Shown here piece after piece: positions 1 to 8,756 of a stretch of DNA of 64,000 nt. This DNA is from DLAJ01 sp023663615 (lineage in GTDB: Bacteria > Bacillota > Clostridia > Lachnospirales > Lachnospiraceae). The stretch covers positions 24,317-88,316 of the forward strand of contig JAMPHA010000006.1 of the NCBI GenBank assembly GCA_023663615.1, given 5' to 3'. The stretch's first letter is position 1. The number at the start of each line of letters is the position of its first letter. A program made the translations under genes and the position numbers. A model generated the notes under the pieces. That model searched no databases. It had not been told where the DNA came from and saw only the letters and a list, made by a program, of their open reading frames with translations.

Positions 1-412
1 AGGGGAAAGCGTTGTGGAGCGAAGCCTGATCGGTGAGGGCTCTGAGATTTATGGCAAAGTATACAATTCCGTGATCGGCTGCGGCGTGAAGATTGGTAAG
101 GATACCATTGTGCGGGATTCCATTATCATGAATGACACGGTGATCGGCGACGGCTGTGAAGTGAATAAAGGTATCATTGCCGAGAATGTGACGGTCGGCA
201 ACGGGGTAAAACTCGGCGTCGGCGGGGAAGCGGAAAACGATACGATGCCCCATATCTACAACCACGGGATCACGACGATCGGCGAGCGGTCGGTCGTGCC
301 GGATAACGTCAGCGTAGGAAAGAATACGGTAATTGCAGGTGTGACAGCGAAGGAAGATTATCCGGACGGCGTTCTTGCAAGCGGTAAATCTCTGATTAAG
401 GCAGGTGACTGA
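1..412 (+). CDS. glgC: glucose-1-phosphate adenylyltransferase GlgC, C-terminal part (5' end outside window)
   Basis: The reading frame is already open at base 2, so only the C-terminal part of the protein is present. It is a left-handed beta-helix of hexapeptide repeats (runs such as VIGCGVKIGKDTIV and VIGDGCEVNKGIIA), which is the C-terminal domain of bacterial ADP-glucose pyrophosphorylase. The enzyme makes ADP-glucose from glucose-1-phosphate and ATP for glycogen synthesis. The nucleotidyltransferase domain lies outside the window, so the name rests on this domain and on glgD starting 2 nt after the stop. The tight spacing implies one operon and a GlgC/GlgD hetero-oligomer as known in Bacillota. 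Confidence 0.88.
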   Translation, partial: GESVVERSLIGEGSEIYGKVYNSVIGCGVKIGKDTIVRDSIIMNDTVIGDGCEVNKGIIAENVTVGNGVKLGVGGEAENDTMPHIYNHGITTIGERSVVPDNVSVGKNTVIAGVTAKEDYPDGVLASGKSLIKAGD

Positions 413-414
413 AT

Positions 415-1533
415 ATGAAAGCGATAGGAATCATTTTAGCGGGCGGTAATAATCACAGAATGAAGGAACTGACACAGAAGCGCGCAATCTCGGCAATGCC
501 GATTGCGGGAAGCTACCGCGGAATTGACTTTGCGCTGAGCAACATGACGAATTCCGGTATCCAGAGAGTCGCGGTGTTCACCCAATATAACGCGAGAAGC
601 TTAAACGAACATTTGAGCTCGTCCAAGTGGTGGGATTTCGGGCGCAAGCAGGGCGGTCTGTCCGTACTCGCCCCGACGGTGACCTCCGAGAACAGCAGCT
701 GGTACCGCGGCACGGCGGATGCGATCTGGCAGAATCTTTCTTATCTCAAGAATGCGCACGAGCCGTATGTTGTCATCACATCGGGCGACTGCGTTTACAA
801 GATGGATTATAATAAGATGCTGGAGTACCACATTGAGAAAAAAGCGGACATCACGGTCGTGGTAAAGGACATGCCGGAGGGCGCAAATGTGGAGCGCTAC
901 GGAACGGTCAAGATGAACGAGGACTGCCGGATCGAGGAGTTTGAGGAAAAGCCGCTGATGGCGAAGTCCAGCACGATTTCGTGCGGTATCTATATTATCA
1001 GAAGGCGTCAGCTCATCGAGCTGATCGAGCGTTCCGCCATGGAGGAGCGGGTGGATTTCGTCAGGGATATTCTGATCCGGTATAAGAATATCAAGCGCAT
1101 CTACGGATACAAGACGAAGGATTACTGGAGCAACATTGCGAGTGTCGATGATTATTTCAGGACCAATATGGATTTCTTAAAGCCGGAGATCCGTCAATAT
1201 TTCTTTGGGGAATATCCGAATATTTACTCCAAGGTGGATGACCTTCCGCCGGCAAAATATAATGTCGGCATGAGCGTGAAGAACAGTCTGATCTCCAGCG
1301 GCAGCATTATCAACGGCACGGTGGAAGATTCCGTCGTCTTTAAGGAAGTATATATCGGTAACAACTGTTATATTAAGAATTCCATCATACTCAATGATGT
1401 GTATATCGGGGATAATACGCATATTGAGAATTGTATTGTGGAAGGTCATGACACCATCAGAGCCAATTCCTATTACAAAGGCGACGACGGTATCAGGGTT
1501 GTTATTGAGAACAGTGAGAGATATGTATTGTAA
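415..1533 (+). CDS. glgD: glucose-1-phosphate adenylyltransferase subunit GlgD
   Basis: A 372-residue nucleotidyltransferase-fold protein with an N-terminal GIILAGG start and a C-terminal beta-helix (about 285-372). The N-terminal signature reads GGNNHRMKELTQKRAISAMP, where catalytic GlgC proteins have GGxGTRLxxLTxxRAKPAVP. The loss of the GTRL and AKPAVP positions is typical of GlgD, a paralogue with little activity of its own that modulates GlgC in Bacillota. The start codon follows the glgC stop by 2 nt, so translation is probably coupled. It supplies the ADP-glucose step of glycogen storage; the glycogen phosphorylase gene is about 33 kb downstream rather than in this operon. Confidence 0.93.
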   Translation: MKAIGIILAGGNNHRMKELTQKRAISAMPIAGSYRGIDFALSNMTNSGIQRVAVFTQYNARSLNEHLSSSKWWDFGRKQGGLSVLAPTVTSENSSWYRGTADAIWQNLSYLKNAHEPYVVITSGDCVYKMDYNKMLEYHIEKKADITVVVKDMPEGANVERYGTVKMNEDCRIEEFEEKPLMAKSSTISCGIYIIRRRQLIELIERSAMEERVDFVRDILIRYKNIKRIYGYKTKDYWSNIASVDDYFRTNMDFLKPEIRQYFFGEYPNIYSKVDDLPPAKYNVGMSVKNSLISSGSIINGTVEDSVVFKEVYIGNNCYIKNSIILNDVYIGDNTHIENCIVEGHDTIRANSYYKGDDGIRVVIENSERYVL

Positions 1534-1603
1534 GAAAAGCAGATACGGGGGGAGTCTGCTGAGGTTTTAAGGTTTTTGGTAAGGAACAAAGGGGGATTGC
1601 GAA

Positions 1604-1876
1604 ATGAACATTACAGATGTCCGAGTCAGGAAGATTACCAAAGAGGGCAAAATGAAAGCGATCGTGTCCATTACGATCGACAACGAATTTGTCATTCATG
1701 ACATTAAGGTGATCGAGGGGGAGAAAGGAATGTTTATCGCCATGCCGAGCAAGAAGGCGGCGGACGGCGAATACCGCGATATTGCCCATCCGATCAATTC
1801 GGATACGCGGGATCAGATCCAGAGGATCATTTTGGAACGCTATGAGCAGGCGCTGTTGATTCCGGATGAGGAATAA
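1604..1876 (+). CDS. spoVG: septation/sporulation regulator SpoVG
   Basis: A 90-residue protein matching SpoVG over its whole length: MNITDVRVRKI start, AIVSITIDNEFVIHDIKVIEG core and the FIAMPSKK motif. SpoVG is a small RNA/DNA-binding regulator conserved in Firmicutes that affects septation, sporulation and virulence genes. The start has a good site (AAAGGGGG about 8 nt upstream). It is a single gene: upstream it is separated from glgD by 70 nt that include a small inverted repeat (AGCAGA...TCTGCT near 1539-1561), and downstream it is closed by a strong hairpin terminator. I could not pick out a convincing sigma-H promoter, although spoVG is sigma-H controlled in Bacillus. Confidence 0.96.
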   Translation: MNITDVRVRKITKEGKMKAIVSITIDNEFVIHDIKVIEGEKGMFIAMPSKKAADGEYRDIAHPINSDTRDQIQRIILERYEQALLIPDEE

Positions 1877-1932
1877 AAAAGACTTCCGCGAAAGCGGAAG
1901 TCTTTCAAAGAAATGCCTGCGGCATTTCTTTT
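1875..1932 (+). terminator. double-hairpin terminator after spoVG
   Basis: Two consecutive perfect stem-loops. The first has arms AAGACTTCCGC / GCGGAAGTCTT around a GAAA loop; the second has AGAAATGCC / GGCATTTCT around TGC followed by a T run. It overlaps the last bases of spoVG. Close relatives of both hairpins recur elsewhere in the window (see the dispersed-repeat finding). Confidence 0.85.
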
Positions 1933-2075
1933 GAGATCATGCGCAAATTCTTTCAGGCTGTGAGAAATCCTATAAGAAATAAAAAAGAGTTCCGCTTGCG
2001 CGAAACTCTTTTGGACTGCGAAAGTTCCTATAAGGATTTGGAATCATGCGCGAAGCGCGGTCGGCAAAAAAAGAA
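1933..2075. repeat. dispersed hairpin repeat between spoVG and pth
   Basis: The gap between the spoVG terminator and pth holds another hairpin, arms AAAGAGTT and AACTCTTT around CCGCTTGCGCGA at about 1983-2011, then CCTATAAG and AATCATGCGCGAAGCGCG elements near 2027-2060. Related sequence occurs at 31.5, 47.2 and 62.35 kb. No coding sequence is supported here. Confidence 0.55.
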
Positions 2076-2165
2076 TAGCGGTTCACGGCGGGGATGTTGC
2101 GAAACATCCCCGTTTTTGGTATGGTAAAGAAGAACAAAAAAGAGAACGGAAAAGAGGAAACGGGT

Positions 2166-2735
2166 ATGGTCATCATTGTCGGATTGGGAAATCCGGGTAA
2201 AGAATACGAGCATACGCGCCACAACGTTGGGTTTGACGTGATTGATCTGCTGGCGGAGACGTATGGAATCCATGTTACGGAAAAAAAACATAAGGCGCTG
2301 ATCGGAAAAGGTATGATCGAGGGCGGGAAAGTCGTGCTTGCCAAGCCGCAGACCTATATGAACCTGAGCGGAGAGAGCGTTCGCGCGCTGATCGATTACT
2401 ACAAGGTGGACGAGCGGAGCGAGCTTCTTGTGATTTATGACGACATCAGCTTGGACGTCGGCAAACTGCGCATCCGTAAGAAAGGAAGCGCGGGGGGTCA
2501 TAACGGGATCAAAAACATCCTAGCGCATTTGGGACATGATGAGTTTACACGAATCAAGATCGGCGTCGGCGGGAAAACAGGGAACGGCGATCTGATCGAT
2601 CATGTGCTTGGACACTTCCGGGCGGAGGACCAAAAGACGATGGCAGAGAGTATGGTATGCGCGAGAGAAGCGGTCGTATCTATTCTGTGCGACGGGGCGG
2701 ATCAGGCGATGAATCTGTTTAACGGGAAAAAATGA
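2166..2735 (+). CDS. pth: peptidyl-tRNA hydrolase
   Basis: A 189-residue Pth1-family enzyme that cleaves peptidyl-tRNA released by stalled ribosomes. Visible hallmarks are MVIIVGLGNPGKEYEHTRHN (with the conserved Asn and His of the active site), KPQTYMNLSG, VIYDDISLDVGKLRIR and GSAGGHNGIKNI. The ATG at 2166 is preferred over an in-frame ATG 72 nt upstream because the family starts at this Met-Val-Ile strand and GAGGAA lies 7 nt before it. mfd follows 38 nt downstream; the pth-mfd pairing is a common Firmicute arrangement, and the two are probably co-transcribed. Confidence 0.95.
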   Translation: MVIIVGLGNPGKEYEHTRHNVGFDVIDLLAETYGIHVTEKKHKALIGKGMIEGGKVVLAKPQTYMNLSGESVRALIDYYKVDERSELLVIYDDISLDVGKLRIRKKGSAGGHNGIKNILAHLGHDEFTRIKIGVGGKTGNGDLIDHVLGHFRAEDQKTMAESMVCAREAVVSILCDGADQAMNLFNGKK

Positions 2736-2773
2736 AGAAGAGGGTAAATGTTTAGATAAGGATGGAGATTGTA

Positions 2774-5700
2774 ATGAATATGCTGACGGTCCCAATCAGG
2801 GAGCTTGGCGAATACGAGCAGATGCAAAAGGCGGTCTTAAACGGAGAGAGTCTGTCCGTGATCGGCTGTGTGGACTCTCAAAAGCTGCATATGGCGTATG
2901 GTCTTGGGGAGAAATTTCCGTTGAAGGTTATTGCGACATACAGTGATCTTCGCGCGAAGGAAATCTGTGAGGATGCGGCTCTTTATGACAGGAATGTCAT
3001 ATACTATCCGGCGAAGGATCTGATCTTTTATCAGGCGGATGTGCACGGGAATGAGCTTGTCAGCCAGCGCGTACGCTGCCTGCGGAGCATTTTGCAGGGC
3101 GAACCTGTCACGATTGTCACAACGTTTGACAGCCTGATGACGCCGCAGATGCCGCCGGAGATTTTATATGACAGTGTTGTCACAATAAAAGAAGGCGGTA
3201 TGGTGGATACCGGCAGAATTTCCGGGCGGCTCGTCTCGATGGGGTACGAGAAGACCGCGCAGGTCGAGGCGGCGGGGCAGTTCAGTATCCGCGGCGGCAT
3301 CATTGACGTCTTTGACCTGACGGAGGAGAATCCGTACCGCATTGAGCTGTGGGGCGAGGAAGTCGAGTCGGTGCGCAGTTTTGATATTTTAAGCCAGCGC
3401 TCGCTGGAGGGACTCAAAGAAATCCGCATTTATCCGGCGGCGGAGATGATTCTGACACCGGAGCGGATCGAGCAGGGAATGGAGCGGATGGAGCGGGAAG
3501 CGGACGAGGCTGAGAAACGGTTCCGGGAGGAATTTCAGACGGAAGAGGCGTACCGCATCCACACGATGATGCGCGAACTTTCCGAGCTGCTCACGGAGTC
3601 GGCGTCGGTGGACGCGGCAGGCTTTCTCAATCTGGAGAGCTATATCCGTTATTTTTATCCCGAAGCGGTGAGCGTGCTGGAACTTTTTCAAAGGGAAAAG
3701 ACGCTGCTCGTGCTGGATGAGCCGGCGAGGATCAAAGAGCATGCGGATGCGGTGGAACTGGAATTTCGGGAAAGTATGATGCACCGCGCCGAAAAGGGCT
3801 ATCTGCTGCCGCAGCAGATGAATATTTTCATGTCCGTGGATGAAGTTTTTGCGAAAATGTCTCATTACGGCGTGCTGGCGCTCTCCACGATGGAATTTAA
3901 GAATGTGCCGTTTAAGTTCCGGCATAAGCATTCGATTACGGTTAGAAGTGTCGCTTCTTATAATAACAGCTTTGAAGCGCTTGTGAAGGAACTGGAACAG
4001 TATCATAAAAAGGGCTTCCGCGTCATGCTTTTTTCGACGTCAAAGACAAGGGCGAAGCGGCTTGCCGAGGACCTGCGGGAACGGGACTTAAACGCGTGGT
4101 ATACGGAGGAGCTGGAAAAGGAACTAAAGCGCGGCGAGATCGCGAGCGCAAGCGGCACGGTGCGCAGGGGGTTCGAGTACCCGGAGTTACAGTTTGTCGT
4201 GCTCTCGGAAAATGATATTTTTACGGCGCATAAGACGAAAAAACGGTATAAAAAGACGTATGAGGGGCAAAAGATCAGGGACTTTTCGGATCTGAAAGCG
4301 GGCGATTACGTTGTGCATGAAAATCACGGTCTCGGCATTTACCGCGGCATTGAAAAGATCGAAATGGATAAGGTCACGAAAGATTACATGAAGATCGAGT
4401 ACGGCGGGGGCGGCATTCTCTATGTGCTGGCGACGGGGCTGGACGCGATCCAGAAATACGCGTCGGGCGACGCGGCAAGGGCGCCGAAGCTCAATAAACT
4501 CGGCACGGCGGAGTGGGAGCGGACGAAGAGCCGCGTGCGCGGCGCGGTTGCGCAGGTCGCGCAGGATCTCGTGGACCTGTATGCCGAGCGGCAACAGAAG
4601 GACGGGTATGTCTACGGCGCGGACACGGTCTGGCAGAGGGAGTTCGAGGAATTGTTTCCCTATGAGGAGACGCAGGATCAGCTCGATGCGATCGAGGCGG
4701 TCAAAAAGGATATGGAGAGTCCGAAGATCATGGACCGCCTGATCTGCGGGGACGTCGGTTACGGGAAGACGGAAATCGCGATCCGCGCGGCGTTTAAGGC
4801 GGTACAGGAAAATAAGCAGGTCGTGTATCTGGTGCCGACGACGATCTTAGCGCAGCAGCATTACAATACGTTCGTGCAGCGCATGAAGGAATTTCCCGTG
4901 CGCGTGGAGCTGCTGTCCCGTTTCCGTACGGCCGCGCAGCAGAAAAAGACGATTGAGGCGCTTAGGACCGGCATGGCGGATATTGTGATCGGCACGCACC
5001 GGGTTCTTTCCAAGGACGTGCAGTTCAAGGATTTGGGGCTGCTCATCGTGGACGAGGAGCAGCGTTTCGGCGTGACGCATAAGGAAAAGATCAAGAAACT
5101 GAAAAACACGGTGGACGTCATGACGCTGACGGCAACGCCGATCCCGCGCACGATGCATATGAGCCTGATCGGCATCCGCGACATGAGCGTGTTGGAGGAA
5201 GCGCCGAACGAGCGTCTCCCGATCCAGACGTATGTGATGGAATATAACGAGGAGATGGTGCGCGAGGCGATCGTCAGGGAGCTTTCCAGAGGCGGGCAGG
5301 TGTATTATGTCTATAATCGCGTACATAACATCGCCGACATTACCGATATGTTAAAAGAACTTGTGCCGGAGGCGAATATCGCGTATGCGCACGGGCAGAT
5401 GCGCGAGGCGGAATTGGAGCGCATCATGTTTGAGTTTATCAACGGCGAGATCGACGTGCTTGTTTCAACGACGATCATTGAAACGGGCATGGATATTTCT
5501 AACGTCAATACGATGATCATTCACGATTCCGATACAATGGGTTTAGCGCAGCTCTATCAGCTCCGCGGGCGCGTGGGAAGATCGAACCGCACGGCGTATG
5601 CTTTTTTGATGTACCGGAGGGATAAGCTGTTAAAAGAGGTCGCGGAGAAGCGCCTGCAGGCGATCCGAGAATTTACGGACTTAGGAAGCGGCATCAAGAT

Positions 5701-6319
5701 CGCCATGCGCGACTTAGAGATCCGCGGCGCGGGCAATCTGCTCGGCGCGGAACAGCACGGGCATATGGAGGCGGTCGGCTATGATCTTTATTGCAAAATG
5801 CTGAACGAGGCGGTAAAGCGGTTGAAAGGCGGGGGCGAGCATGCCGATTTCCAGACGACCGTCGATCTCGACGCGGACGCGTATATCCCGCCGTCCTATA
5901 TCGTCAACGAGGTGCAGAAGCTCGATATTTATAAGCGGATCGCGGCGATCGAGAATGAGGAACAGGCGGAGGATATGCGGGACGAACTGCGCGACCGCTT
6001 CGGGAAAGTGCCGAGGTCCGCGCAGAATCTCATGCGGATTTCGCTCATCCGCACGGCGGCGCACCGGCTTTATGTCACGGAACTGAAAGGCAAAGCGGGT
6101 ATGCTGCGCATCATCATGCTGCCCCAGGCGCCGGTCAATGTCGTGAAACTGCCGGAATTTATCTCCTCATTTGACGGGGCATTGAAGTTCGAGACAAAAG
6201 GCGTTCCGGCGTTTGTTTACACCTACCCGAAGATCGGGATCGTGGAGAAAGACGAGAGCCGCCTGATGGATGCCTGCGAGGAAGTGCTCTCCCGTATGAG
6301 CGCGCTGTACGAAGGGTAG
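2774..6319 (+). CDS. mfd: transcription-repair coupling factor Mfd
   Basis: About 1181 residues, normal length for Mfd, the translocase that removes stalled RNA polymerase and recruits UvrA. In order: N-terminal UvrB-like module (FSIRGGIIDVFDLTEENPYRIELWGEEVESVRSFD), a CarD-like polymerase-interaction domain near residue 510 (LKAGDYVVHENHGLGIYRG), a RecG-type helicase core with Walker A GDVGYGKTEIA near 658, DEEQRFG near 759 and TATPIPRT, the QLRGRVGRS motif, and a C-terminal TRCF domain. An ATG 12 nt upstream (2762) is in frame, but GGAG sits 6 nt before 2774, so I prefer the later start. A terminator follows 60 nt after the stop. Confidence 0.95.
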   Translation: MNMLTVPIRELGEYEQMQKAVLNGESLSVIGCVDSQKLHMAYGLGEKFPLKVIATYSDLRAKEICEDAALYDRNVIYYPAKDLIFYQADVHGNELVSQRVRCLRSILQGEPVTIVTTFDSLMTPQMPPEILYDSVVTIKEGGMVDTGRISGRLVSMGYEKTAQVEAAGQFSIRGGIIDVFDLTEENPYRIELWGEEVESVRSFDILSQRSLEGLKEIRIYPAAEMILTPERIEQGMERMEREADEAEKRFREEFQTEEAYRIHTMMRELSELLTESASVDAAGFLNLESYIRYFYPEAVSVLELFQREKTLLVLDEPARIKEHADAVELEFRESMMHRAEKGYLLPQQMNIFMSVDEVFAKMSHYGVLALSTMEFKNVPFKFRHKHSITVRSVASYNNSFEALVKELEQYHKKGFRVMLFSTSKTRAKRLAEDLRERDLNAWYTEELEKELKRGEIASASGTVRRGFEYPELQFVVLSENDIFTAHKTKKRYKKTYEGQKIRDFSDLKAGDYVVHENHGLGIYRGIEKIEMDKVTKDYMKIEYGGGGILYVLATGLDAIQKYASGDAARAPKLNKLGTAEWERTKSRVRGAVAQVAQDLVDLYAERQQKDGYVYGADTVWQREFEELFPYEETQDQLDAIEAVKKDMESPKIMDRLICGDVGYGKTEIAIRAAFKAVQENKQVVYLVPTTILAQQHYNTFVQRMKEFPVRVELLSRFRTAAQQKKTIEALRTGMADIVIGTHRVLSKDVQFKDLGLLIVDEEQRFGVTHKEKIKKLKNTVDVMTLTATPIPRTMHMSLIGIRDMSVLEEAPNERLPIQTYVMEYNEEMVREAIVRELSRGGQVYYVYNRVHNIADITDMLKELVPEANIAYAHGQMREAELERIMFEFINGEIDVLVSTTIIETGMDISNVNTMIIHDSDTMGLAQLYQLRGRVGRSNRTAYAFLMYRRDKLLKEVAEKRLQAIREFTDLGSGIKIAMRDLEIRGAGNLLGAEQHGHMEAVGYDLYCKMLNEAVKRLKGGGEHADFQTTVDLDADAYIPPSYIVNEVQKLDIYKRIAAIENEEQAEDMRDELRDRFGKVPRSAQNLMRISLIRTAAHRLYVTELKGKAGMLRIIMLPQAPVNVVKLPEFISSFDGALKFETKGVPAFVYTYPKIGIVEKDESRLMDACEEVLSRMSALYEG

Positions 6320-6379
6320 GGCGGACTGGCATGTCCGGAGCAAAAAATGTCGTAAAAGAAGTGTAAAAAAGACAGTAGG

Positions 6380-6416
6380 AAAGGCGGGAGAATCATTGAA
6401 AAGCCCCGCCTTTTTT
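6380..6416 (+). terminator. intrinsic terminator after mfd
   Basis: Stem AAAGGCGGG / CCCCGCCTTT with a loop of about 15 nt followed by a T run. It separates pth-mfd from the xylulokinase operon. Confidence 0.85.
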
Positions 6417-6464
6417 AGTAAAATAGAGTTTAGATGAATTTTGGACGGAAGGGAAGGTGTATGC

Positions 6465-7955
6465 ATGTATTATGTCGGTATCGATCTCGGGACGTCAGCG
6501 GTCAAACTGCTGTTGATGGATGAAAAGGGGGAGATCAAAAAAATCGTTTCTAAGGAATATCCGCTCTATTTCCCGCATCCGGGCTGGTCGGAGCAAAAGC
6601 CGGAGGACTGGTATGAAAAGAGCATGGAGGGCTTAAAGGAACTGTTGGACGGGTGCGACAAGTCGAAAGTCGCAGGCATCAGCTTCGGCGGTCAGATGCA
6701 CGGGCTTGTCATTCTGGACGAGCAGGATCAGGTAATCCGCCCCGCCATTCTCTGGAATGACGGCAGGACCTATGAGGAAAATGATTATCTGAATCAGACG
6801 ATCGGGAAAGAGATGCTGTCGCGTTATACGGCGAACATTTCCTTTACCGGATTTACCGCATCGAAGATTCTGTGGGTAAAAAATAAGGAGCCGGAGAATT
6901 TTGCGCGGATTCGGAAGATCATGCTGCCGAAAGATTATCTTGCCTATCGGCTGACAGGCACGCACTGCACGGATGTGTCCGACGCGTCCGGTATGCTGCT
7001 CTTTGACGTCAGGAACCGCTGCTGGTCCAAAGAGATGCTTGCCATCTGCGGCGTGACAGAGGACATGATGGCGCGTGTCTATGAGAGTTATGAGTGCGTC
7101 GGCACGCTGCTTCCCGACATTGCGGCGCGTCTCGGTCTTTCCGAAACGGTAAAAGTGGCTGCGGGCGCGGGCGACAATGCGGCGGCGGCGGTCGGAACGG
7201 GAACGGTCGGCGACGGCAGATGCAATATTTCGCTCGGCACGAGCGGCACGATCTTTATTTCCATGAAAGAATTTGGCGTGGATAAATTCAACGCGCTGCA
7301 TGCGTTCGGGCATGCGGACGGACACTATCACCTGATGGGCTGCATGTTGAGCGCGGCGTCCTGCAATAAATGGTGGATGGACGATATTATCGGCACAAAG
7401 GATTACGCCGCAGAGCAGGCGCAGATCGAAAAGCTCGGCGAAAATCACGTGTATTTCCTGCCGTATCTGATGGGGGAGCGTTCGCCGCACAATGATCCCG
7501 ACGCGAGAGGAACATTTATCGGACTTTCGATGGATACGTCCCGCGCGGATATGACGCAGGCTGTCTTGGAGGGCGTTGCGTTTGCGCTCCGCGACTCGTT
7601 TGAGGTGGCGAAGGCGCTCGGCGTGAACATTGAGCGGACGAAAATCTGCGGCGGCGGCGCCAAAAGTCCGCTTTGGAAAAAGATCATTGCCAACGTGCTC
7701 GGCATCAAGGTCGATGTGATCGAAAGCGAGGAGGGCCCGGCAATGGGCGGCGCGATGCTTGCCGCGGTCGCATGCGGGGAGTATGCGAGCGTCGAGGAGA
7801 TCGCAGGACGGCTCGTCAAGGTTGTGGACACCGTGGAGCCGGAACCGGAGCTTGTCGCAAAATATGAGGCGCGCTATCAGAAATTTAAGCAGATCTATCC
7901 GGCGTGCAAGGAGCTGTTTGCGGCGCTTTCGGACAAGGAATCGTCAATTGCCTGA
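6465..7955 (+). CDS. xylB: FGGY-family carbohydrate kinase, xylulokinase type
   Basis: A 496-residue sugar kinase. The N-terminal ATP-binding strand GIDLGTSAVKLLLMD, the SFGGQMHGLVILD substrate loop, AILWNDGR, the catalytic GAGDN (Asp near residue 236) and the C-terminal GGGAKSPLW motif fit xylulokinase best among FGGY kinases. The start at 6465 follows GGAAGGGAAGG. It is the first gene of a set with a DUF4867 protein (29 nt after its stop) and a fucose/arabinose isomerase-family enzyme. Together they suggest isomerisation then phosphorylation of a pentose or deoxy sugar, but the real substrate cannot be read from the sequence and xylB should be taken as a family label. Confidence 0.85.
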   Translation: MYYVGIDLGTSAVKLLLMDEKGEIKKIVSKEYPLYFPHPGWSEQKPEDWYEKSMEGLKELLDGCDKSKVAGISFGGQMHGLVILDEQDQVIRPAILWNDGRTYEENDYLNQTIGKEMLSRYTANISFTGFTASKILWVKNKEPENFARIRKIMLPKDYLAYRLTGTHCTDVSDASGMLLFDVRNRCWSKEMLAICGVTEDMMARVYESYECVGTLLPDIAARLGLSETVKVAAGAGDNAAAAVGTGTVGDGRCNISLGTSGTIFISMKEFGVDKFNALHAFGHADGHYHLMGCMLSAASCNKWWMDDIIGTKDYAAEQAQIEKLGENHVYFLPYLMGERSPHNDPDARGTFIGLSMDTSRADMTQAVLEGVAFALRDSFEVAKALGVNIERTKICGGGAKSPLWKKIIANVLGIKVDVIESEEGPAMGGAMLAAVACGEYASVEEIAGRLVKVVDTVEPEPELVAKYEARYQKFKQIYPACKELFAALSDKESSIA

Positions 7956-7984
7956 GAGCAGGAAATAGGGAAAGGAGCAGGAAC

Positions 7985-8608
7985 ATGAAAGTTTTACAGA
8001 TCAGCGATCCCGCATTCCGCAAATACGGACGGAAGGTGGAGGGGATTGATTTTTCTAAACTGGTGGACAAGATCAATGAGATTACGCCGCTGCCGGACGG
8101 CGTGGCGTACGAGCCGTCCATACCGGAGCTGGAGGCGTTGGATGTGGCAGGGGAGATCAGCGCCAAGCTGTACGGCGAGCTGCCGATCGAGATCGGATAT
8201 TGCAACGGGCATAATGCGATGCTGAACGCGCTGGAATACCATAGGAGTTCGGAAATCAACGTTGCGGCGACGGACGCGGTCCTCATGGTCGGCGCGCAGC
8301 AGGATATGACGGATGATTTTACATACGATACCGCGCTCATCGAGGCGTTTCTCGTTCCGGCGGGAACGGCAGTCGAGATCTATGCGACCACGCTGCATTA
8401 TGCGCCGTGCAATCAGAACGGCAAAGGGTTTAAGGTCGGGATCGTGCTTCCCAAGGGCACCAATTATCCGCTTGCGAAAAAGCATGAGGGATGGGAGGAC
8501 AATCTTATCACCGCGACCAATAAATGGCTGATTGGACATGCCGAGGGCGGCCTGCCGGAAGGCGCGCATATCGGTCTGATCGGTAAGAACCTGAATATCG
8601 ACGAGTGA
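7985..8608 (+). CDS. DUF4867 family protein
   Basis: A 207-residue cytosolic protein without signal peptide or membrane segment. The sequence (PSIPELEALDVAGEI, PIEIGYCNGHNAMLNALEYHRSSEIN, VEIYATTLHYAPCNQNGKGFKVGIVLPKGTN) matches what I know as DUF4867, a probable cupin-like family often beside sugar isomerases and kinases. The His residues in the CNGHN, EYHRSSE and TLHYAPC segments could form a metal site, which is inference. The start at 7985 has AAAGGAG 8 nt upstream. Its place between kinase and isomerase implies a role in the same sugar pathway, for example an epimerase, mutarotase or second isomerase; no reaction is demonstrated. Confidence 0.8.
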   Translation: MKVLQISDPAFRKYGRKVEGIDFSKLVDKINEITPLPDGVAYEPSIPELEALDVAGEISAKLYGELPIEIGYCNGHNAMLNALEYHRSSEINVAATDAVLMVGAQQDMTDDFTYDTALIEAFLVPAGTAVEIYATTLHYAPCNQNGKGFKVGIVLPKGTNYPLAKKHEGWEDNLITATNKWLIGHAEGGLPEGAHIGLIGKNLNIDE

Positions 8609-8643
8609 TTTGCAGGTGCGGGCGGGCTAAAGGTTAAGCAAAA

Positions 8644-8666
8644 AGTGAAATAATAAATATTTCACT
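8644..8666. promoter_or_regulatory. palindromic operator candidate upstream of the isomerase gene
   Basis: Perfect inverted repeat AGTGAAATA - 5 nt - TATTTCACT in the 148-nt gap between the DUF4867 gene and the isomerase gene. It lies 33 nt upstream of a TATAAT box. The size and symmetry suit a dimeric sugar-responsive repressor. No regulator gene is next to it. Confidence 0.6.
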
Positions 8667-8676
8667 AAAATACATA

Positions 8677-8705
8677 TAGACGAGCAGGGGGATTTGCGGT
8701 ATAAT
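8677..8705 (+). promoter_or_regulatory. candidate sigma-A promoter for the isomerase gene
   Basis: TATAAT at 8700-8705 with a weak -35 (TAGACG) 17 nt upstream. The palindrome at 8644-8666 lies just upstream, so the isomerase can be transcribed separately from the kinase. Confidence 0.5.
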
Positions 8706-8756
8706 TCAGTTAAAGAAGGTAGCAGCAAATAAAAAGGAAAAGGGAGGTAACAAACA